A stretch of DNA of 64,000 nucleotides from JAFGBI01 sp964480725. GTDB lineage: Bacteria; Myxococcota_A; Polyangia; Polyangiales; Polyangiaceae. This document shows, in pieces, positions 58,873 to 64,000 of the stretch (positions are counted from its first letter, which is position 1; each line of letters starts with the position of its first letter). A program made the position numbers and the translations under genes. The stretch spans positions 1 to 64,000 of the forward strand of contig CAYZQO010000001.1 in NCBI GenBank assembly GCA_964480725.1. The letters run 5' to 3'. The notes beneath the pieces are model-generated. The model was not told the origin of the DNA, did no database searches, and saw nothing but the letters and a program-made list of their open reading frames with translations.

Positions 58873-61668
58873 ATGCGCTGCCGTCGTCGAGTCCTCGCGT
58901 TAATTCCAGTCACTGTCCTCTGGGCGCTCGCTTGCGAGTCCGTCGCGGACGATGCCCCTTCCGAGGAAGGAACCTTGCAGGAGGGCGGGAGCAACTCCGT
59001 CGGCACAGGAGGCACCGGGTTATGGACAGGCACCGGCGGCGATGTCCTCCGTCCGGAGAGTGGCGCCCCCTCGACGGGCGGCGCCGAGAGTCAATCGGTG
59101 TGCGGTAACGGCGAGCTGGAGATCGGCGAGCTCTGCGACGACGCCAACACCGTAGCGGACGACGGCTGCTCCGCGGACTGCCTCGAGCAGGGAGAGGAGT
59201 ACGTGTGCGATCCCCCGGGCGAGCCCTGCGTGGACGTCGTGGTTTGTAGCAACGGTGTCCTCGAGGGCCGCGAGCAATGCGACGACGGCAACGCCGTCGG
59301 TGGCGATGGTTGCTCGGCGGACTGCTACGCGGTGGAGGATGGCTGGGTCTGCCCGCGGCCCGACGTCGCCTGCGTCCGGGCGCCGGTCTGCGGGAATGGC
59401 CTCCGGGAACGGGGAGAAACCTGCGACGACGCGAACACCGCGAGCGGCGACGGCTGCTCCGGCACCGAGAGCAACGACGTCGCCCCGTGCCAGCTCGAGG
59501 CCGGCTTCTGGTGCCCGGCGCCCGGGCAGGCGTGCTCGGCGGTCGTCTGTGGAGACGGCCTGCGCGCCCCGGGCGAGCAGTGTGACGACGGTGACGTGGA
59601 CGCGGGCGACGGCTGCAGCAGCACGTGCACCGTCGAGGACGGTTGGATTTGCACCACCGCGGGCGACGACTGCCTCTCAATCTGCGGCGATGGTCTGCAG
59701 CTGGGCGGTGAGGAGTGCGACGACGCCAACCAGTCCAACGGCGACGGCTGCAATGCGGCCTGCCGCAACGAGCCCGGCTACAGCTGCGAGACGCCGGGGG
59801 AGCCTTGCGCGCCGGCGGTGTGCGGGAACGCCGTGGCGGAGTTCGGCGAGGGGTGTGACGACGGCAACCTGGTCGCCGGCGATGGCTGCGGCCCGACCTG
59901 CCAATTCGAGCCCACGGTGACGGTGGGGCCCGAGCCACAGGTCGCGGTCACTTGCGGCGATGGCCTCCAGACCAGCAGCGAGTCCTGTGACGACGGCAAC
60001 TCCACCGACGGCGACGGCTGCTCCGCGCTCTGCGAGATAGAGCCGGGCTACGAGTGCGTGCCGCTGCTCGAACTGCCCGAGAGCGTGACCTTCCGGGTCA
60101 CCTATCGCGACTTCATGCAGGTGAGCGAGACGGGCGGACACCCGCACATGATGCGGACAGGGATGCAAGCGCCGCCCGCCCTGACTGACGACCGTGGGAT
60201 GACCGGAGAGATCTGCAACACCACGAACGGGACCACCTGTGGACGGCTCGACGCGGAGGGAAAGCCGCTGCTGGCGGCGGGCGTGGACGCCACCAACATC
60301 GAGGAGCTCCACCCGGCGCTCTATCACATCCCCGAAGCATTCAGCCTTTGGTACCGCAGCACCAACCCGACCGGGATCCTCGGCTGGGACCCGCCGGAGG
60401 ACCCGGAGGACCCGGAGGACCCCGTAATCGACCCAACCCCGATCGAGATCCAAGAGATCCCGGAGCCGAACACCCTCACACTCGAGCAGGAAGGTGGTGC
60501 GGAGTCGGAAACCTACGTCTTCGACAGCACCTCGTTCTTCCCGCTCGACGGGCTAGGATTCGGCGATACCGCGGGGCAGCAGCACAATTTCCACTTCACC
60601 ACGGAGCTCCGCTACTTCTTCCAGTATGGGGGCGGCGAGACGCTCACCTTCCGCGGGGACGACGACGTGTTCGTGTTCGTCAACGGCCGGCTCGCCGTCG
60701 ACATCGGCGGGATCCACGGCGCCGAGGCGGCGCGCGTCGTCCTCGGCGACGACGGGGAGCCCAGCGGGACCGACAGCGATTGCACGGTCGCGACGCTGAG
60801 CACCGAAGACGCCGAGCTGGTCGACTGCGCCCTCAGCGCCGAGGAGGCCGACGACGACTCGGACGACCGCTTCGGCCTCGTGAAGGGCGGCGTCTACGAG
60901 ATCGTGCTGTTCCACGCAGAGCGGCACCCCGTCGCGTCGAACTTCCGCCTGACCCTCGCGGGGTTCCTCGCGCCCCGCTCGTCCTGCTCGCCGATCTGTG
61001 GCGACACCCTGACCACGGGCTGGGAGGTTTGCGACGAGGGCGAGGTCGACCCCGCCCTCATCGGCACCTACGATCACTGCAACATGACGTGCACGGGTCG
61101 CGCCTTCTGCGGGGATGCGATCCGGCAGGGGGCTGCTGACGACCCCACCGGACCTGAGGAGTGCGACAACGGCATCAACGACGATGCGTACCAGTTTTCC
61201 GAGACGTCCTGCGCACCCGGCTGCGTTCTGCCGCCGTACTGCGGCAACGGCACCGTCGAGCCTGATTTCGAGCTCTGCGACAGCGGCGACAACAACGACG
61301 ACACCACCTACAACGGCTGCAAGACGAACTGCGAGTGGGGGCCGTACTGCGGCGATGGGACGGTCCAGTCCCCCGAGGAGCAGTGCGACGAAGGTCTGGA
61401 CAACGTCCTCTACTCGGCCGACGGCACGGGTTGCGGCTCCGACTGCGTCCCGGCGCCCTACTGCGGCGACGGCATCCGCAACGGCCCCGAGCAGTGCGAC
61501 GACCCCGAGGGCAACACGGGAGCGTACGGCGGCTGCAACGCGGACTGCACCCTTGCTCCCTACTGCGGTGACGGCGTCGTCCAGGCTAGCGAAGGCGAGC
61601 AGTGCGACGAGGGCCCCATCGGGAGCCTCAGCTGCACGCCTGACTGCCTCAGCCGCGTCCCCCGGTAG
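58873..61668 (+). CDS. DUF4215 Cys-repeat lipoprotein with central fibro-slime/PA14-type domain
   Basis: A 931-residue protein from ATG 58873, lipoprotein signal ALIPVTVLWALAC. Seven or eight tandem DUF4215 (myxobacterial Cys-rich) repeats follow the pattern C-G-N-G-x-x-E-x-G-E-x-C-D-D-G-N-x-x-x-G-D-G-C (for example CGNGELEIGELCDDAN, CDDGNAVGGDGCSADC). The middle, about residues 400-700, is a fibro-slime/PA14-like lectin domain with RVTYRDFMQVSETGGHPHMM, GGETLTFRGDDDVFVFVNGR and VASNFRLTLAGFLAPR. Five or six more Cys repeats (CGDGVVQASEGEQCDEGP last) end it. This fits a secreted matrix or spore/slime protein that binds carbohydrate. No partner is obvious. Confidence 0.85.
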   Translation: MRCRRRVLALIPVTVLWALACESVADDAPSEEGTLQEGGSNSVGTGGTGLWTGTGGDVLRPESGAPSTGGAESQSVCGNGELEIGELCDDANTVADDGCSADCLEQGEEYVCDPPGEPCVDVVVCSNGVLEGREQCDDGNAVGGDGCSADCYAVEDGWVCPRPDVACVRAPVCGNGLRERGETCDDANTASGDGCSGTESNDVAPCQLEAGFWCPAPGQACSAVVCGDGLRAPGEQCDDGDVDAGDGCSSTCTVEDGWICTTAGDDCLSICGDGLQLGGEECDDANQSNGDGCNAACRNEPGYSCETPGEPCAPAVCGNAVAEFGEGCDDGNLVAGDGCGPTCQFEPTVTVGPEPQVAVTCGDGLQTSSESCDDGNSTDGDGCSALCEIEPGYECVPLLELPESVTFRVTYRDFMQVSETGGHPHMMRTGMQAPPALTDDRGMTGEICNTTNGTTCGRLDAEGKPLLAAGVDATNIEELHPALYHIPEAFSLWYRSTNPTGILGWDPPEDPEDPEDPVIDPTPIEIQEIPEPNTLTLEQEGGAESETYVFDSTSFFPLDGLGFGDTAGQQHNFHFTTELRYFFQYGGGETLTFRGDDDVFVFVNGRLAVDIGGIHGAEAARVVLGDDGEPSGTDSDCTVATLSTEDAELVDCALSAEEADDDSDDRFGLVKGGVYEIVLFHAERHPVASNFRLTLAGFLAPRSSCSPICGDTLTTGWEVCDEGEVDPALIGTYDHCNMTCTGRAFCGDAIRQGAADDPTGPEECDNGINDDAYQFSETSCAPGCVLPPYCGNGTVEPDFELCDSGDNNDDTTYNGCKTNCEWGPYCGDGTVQSPEEQCDEGLDNVLYSADGTGCGSDCVPAPYCGDGIRNGPEQCDDPEGNTGAYGGCNADCTLAPYCGDGVVQASEGEQCDEGPIGSLSCTPDCLSRVPR

Positions 61669-62030
61669 CCTCGCGGCCGAGCGGCTTGCCACGAGCGCGG
61701 CGGCGCGTCGGGCCGCTGCCCGCCGGGGTCCAGGCCCGACGCCCCGCCGCGCTGCTCCCTGCTGGCTGCTCCGAGGGGAGGACCTCGGCTTTCATCGAGT
61801 TCGTCGCCCTGCTCGGCGACGAGCACCAGTGGGGTACGGGCGCTCGCCCACCTCGGCCCGGATCGGTGCGCGCTCGAGGAGGGGTAGGACGGCGTCGGAC
61901 GACTCTCGCGGTCGGAGGGTTTGCCTCGCCGCTTCCTCCCGCTGACCAGCCTCGAGACCGAGGACTGACCGTTGCAGCGGGGCGCCGGCGGGGTGGACGG
62001 AAGCCTGCGCCGTGATTAGGGGCCAGGATC
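61669..62030. other. Intergenic region, no gene seen
   Basis: GC-rich, with Arg/Pro shadows. A short plus-strand stretch (TSAFIEFVALLGDEHQWGTG, near 61790) looks protein-like but is open for only about 25 codons before becoming low-complexity. The thioredoxin promoter and leader should be in the last 100 bp. Confidence 0.35.
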
Positions 62031-62453
62031 ATGATCCTCGTCTGCCCCGCCTGTTCCGCCCAGAACCGCGTCCCCGCGGCGCGCCTGACCGACCGCCCCA
62101 CTTGCGGGGCCTGCAAGGCCCCCCTGGACCTCGGCGTGCCCCTCGAGCCCACGGACGAGGCCGAGTTCAACGAGCTCGTCCGTGACGCCCCACTGCCAGT
62201 CCTGGTCGATTTCTGGGCGCCCTGGTGCGGTCCCTGCCGCACGGTGGCACCCGAGCTAGCGAAGCTGGCCCGGGCTCACGAGGGCCGGCTCCTGGTCGCC
62301 AAGGTCAACACGGACGAGCTCGGCGCGGTGGCGGCACGCTTCGAGGTCGCATCGATCCCGACGCTGGGGCTGTTCCGCCGCGGTCAGCTCGTGCAGCGCG
62401 AGGTAGGGGCGCGCGGTCAGCGCGCGATCGAGCAGGTCTTCTCGCTCGGCTGA
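62031..62453 (+). CDS. trxC: Thioredoxin 2 (TrxC-type)
   Basis: A 140-residue TrxC from ATG 62031. The N-terminal zinc-binding pair of CxxC motifs (CPACSAQNRV and CGACKAPL) distinguishes thioredoxin 2 from thioredoxin 1, and the active site is WAPWCGPCRTVAPELAKLA. Other Trx marks are VAKVNTDEL and the cis-Pro in ASIPTLGLFRRG. It reduces protein disulfides in the cytoplasm and in oxidative stress; the zinc motif can act as a redox switch. It stands alone, near a set of disulfide-rich secreted proteins, but it has no signal peptide. Confidence 0.95.
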   Translation: MILVCPACSAQNRVPAARLTDRPTCGACKAPLDLGVPLEPTDEAEFNELVRDAPLPVLVDFWAPWCGPCRTVAPELAKLARAHEGRLLVAKVNTDELGAVAARFEVASIPTLGLFRRGQLVQREVGARGQRAIEQVFSLG

Positions 62454-62648
62454 CCGAATCCGTGCCGACTCCGCTCCACGCGAGGCGCTGGTCGGCGCGG
62501 ACGGAGCGCCGGAAGCGGCGACCGCAGTCGATGAAGACTCTGAGCGCGCAGATTCCCCCCATGAGCACCCTTGACCGGACGTCCGACCTTGGGATACGCT
62601 CCTCCCCAAAATCGGTTTCTGGCGAGTCGCCATCTCGAGGAGGACGTC

Positions 62649-63165
62649 ATGGATCACTCGATGCAGCGCGGCGCGTTCTTGTGCCTCGGTCACCGCCCGC
62701 TCTGCCAGTTGAGCTTGGTGGCCAGCGCGGTCGCCTTGCTCGCGGCGTGCGGCAACCAGGATGACGACGACGACAGGCGGAGCACAGGCGGCACGGACGG
62801 GACCACCGCCCCCGGCGGGCAGCGCACGACGGGTGGGGCCGCGTCCACCGGCGGCAACCGGGCGACTGGCGGCGGAACCATGGAAGGTGGCGGTTCGGCG
62901 ACGGGGGGTGCCGACCAGGGTGGCGAGGGCGGCGACGAAGGGGACGAGGCAGGCGGCGCCGCTGGCGCGGTCGGGTCCAGCCCTGGCGGCGCGCTGCCGC
63001 GGCACTTCATGCTGTCGAACGACGGGACGGTGCTGGTGCTCGGCAACCAGGACTCCAACAACGTCGCCGTGTTCAGGGTGAACACCGCCGCCGGCGCTCA
63101 CCTTCCGCTTCCAGCGCGACGTCTGCGGCACGCCCTTCTTCGTGCAACTGCTGGGCGGCTGGGAC
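62649..63165 (+). pseudogene. Lipoprotein leader fused to the C-terminus of a lactonase-type propeller
   Basis: ATG 62649 follows GAGGAGG and gives a lipoprotein signal (LVASAVALLAAC) with a Gly/Thr/Ala linker. The frame then joins directly, at PRHFMLSNDGTVLVLGNQDS and NNVAVFRVNTAAG, the last blade of a 6-phosphogluconolactonase/YkgB-type beta-propeller; the other blades are missing. The expected end (ALTFRFQRDVCGTPFFVQLL) is in the next frame, one base off. So a deletion removed the propeller body and a one-base deletion shifted the last strand. Confidence 0.6.
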
Positions 63166-63289
63166 CTCTCGATCGCACGGCGTGCTCCCAGGCGAGGAGG
63201 CGAGCCTCCTCGCCTCGTCCCGGGGGCAGCGCGGGGGCAAGACGGCTCGACTCTCCCGCACCAGGCGAAGACGGCGACTGGCTTCGACC

Positions 63290-64000
63290 ATGACGCAGAG
63301 GCAGCGGACCTTCCCCCACGGGTACGTCCCGTGTGCACTGCTCGTCGCCAGCCTCGCCGCTGACTGCTCGCGCGCGGACCCCTCGCCGGCCACGGCGATC
63401 GTCTCCGTGCCGCCCACCTCGAGCGACACTCGTCCCCCAGACGTCACGACGAGCCGTGGGCGGGCGGCCGCGACGCCCTTTCCCCAGCGCTCGGCCGCGG
63501 CGACGGCGGCGACGGAGCTGCCCCCGGGCCTCGAGGTGTCCCGCCTGACCGGGCTCGAGCTCGACGACGCCCCGCAGAACGGCGTCCTGGTGCGCGTCGA
63601 TCTCGCACGGATGCTGGTCGAGCCGCGAGCTGTCCCCGGGAGAAACCTTGCCGCGCTCGCCGACGACCCATCCCTGCTCCTCGCGGTGAACGCGGGCTAC
63701 TTCGAGGCGAGCGGCGCGCCCACGGGTCTGCTCGCCGGGGAGCACGTGACCTACGGCGTCGCGGGCCGGCGCGGCGGCACGGGGATCGTGGTGGTGCGCG
63801 AGCGGCGGGCCACGCTCGTCCCGTTCACGGCCGCCTTCGCGCTCGACGGTCCCGCCGAGCTCGCCGTACAGGCGGGGCCTCGCCTGCTCGAGGCCGATGG
63901 GAGGCCGGGGATCCGCACCGACGATGGGCAGCGCGCCCCTCGCACCGTGCTCTGCCTGGCAGAGGGTGGGCGGCGAGTCGATCTGATCCTGGTCTGGCGC
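63290..64000 (+). CDS. Exported phosphodiester glycosidase (NAGPA-like), 3' end outside the window
   Basis: ATG 63290 gives 237 residues up to the window edge with no stop. A signal or lipoprotein leader (YVPCALLVASLAADCSRAD) precedes a linker, then a NAGPA-like domain: GVLVRVDLARMLVEPRAVPG, LLLAVNAGYFEASGAPTGLL, GIVVVRERRATLVPF and ELAVQAGPRLLEADG. This is the family of the intact gene at 30845. Here the N-A-G-Y-F and A-G-P-R-L-L motifs are conventional, unlike the divergent motif of the other member. It should act outside the cytoplasm on phosphodiester-linked sugars. Confidence 0.8.
   Translation, partial: MTQRQRTFPHGYVPCALLVASLAADCSRADPSPATAIVSVPPTSSDTRPPDVTTSRGRAAATPFPQRSAAATAATELPPGLEVSRLTGLELDDAPQNGVLVRVDLARMLVEPRAVPGRNLAALADDPSLLLAVNAGYFEASGAPTGLLAGEHVTYGVAGRRGGTGIVVVRERRATLVPFTAAFALDGPAELAVQAGPRLLEADGRPGIRTDDGQRAPRTVLCLAEGGRRVDLILVWR

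Overview
The window is high-GC DNA from a myxobacterium, most likely class Polyangia (Sorangium/Polyangium-like). Three things point there: C-terminal MYXO-CTERM tails (CxC followed by a hydrophobic stretch and an Arg cluster), many lipoproteins with long Gly/Thr/Ser 'TGG' linkers, and Cys-rich surface repeats (DUF4215, fibro-slime). GTG/TTG starts and ATGA/GTGA overlaps are frequent. A 100-N scaffold gap (52094-52193) and several single-base frameshifts show this is a draft assembly, so the broken genes may be real decay or indel errors.

Layout. 1-8.7 kb: secreted proteins (MYXO-CTERM ends, an FG-GAP lipoprotein, a GH26-like mannanase with a frameshift, a TIM-barrel glycosidase-like protein) mixed with decayed genes, a YcxB-like pair and a transposase remnant. 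8.7-17.6 kb: envelope genes, namely a polytopic GT-C-like protein, a Wzx-type flippase, a SAM methyltransferase, a two-gene heterodimeric ABC exporter and a membrane-anchored trypsin/HtrA-like protease. 17.6-34.4 kb: Cys-rich and vWA lipoproteins, a beta-propeller lipoprotein, a spermidine-synthase-like membrane protein, an Omp85/BamA-family protein followed by a lipoprotein and a phosphodiester glycosidase, and an SDR enzyme. 34.5-41.3 kb: the most conserved block, with mutM, rpiA, a PP2C phosphatase, an ECF sigma factor coupled to a small membrane protein, tRNA-Gln(TTG), and a TPR / protoporphyrinogen oxidase / DTW-domain run. 41.3-48.2 kb: repeats, an ATPase remnant, lipoproteins and an OFA-type MFS transporter. 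48.2-50.8 kb: a DUF4914 (PEP-carboxykinase-like) gene divergent from a winged-helix regulator. 51.3-64 kb: an island of very large Cys-rich secreted proteins, then thioredoxin 2, a chimeric lipoprotein/lactonase fragment and a second phosphodiester glycosidase running off the end.

The most interesting signal is a dispersed element of about 160-175 bp found twice, at 10280-10440 (+) and 22846-23020 (-). Each copy lies directly downstream of a membrane-protein gene in the same orientation. Both begin with the same 5' hairpin sequence and share a 13-bp outer stem in which all 13 pairs are kept in both copies, with two fully compensatory and three wobble changes. This looks like an undescribed structured RNA or hairpin repeat family. 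Other unusual points are a (GGAACC)n tract used both as coding sequence (Gly-Thr linker) and in the leader of the TPR-PPOX-DTW run, a Cys-rich insert in the BamA-like periplasmic region, and a palindrome between the DUF4914 gene and its divergent regulator.
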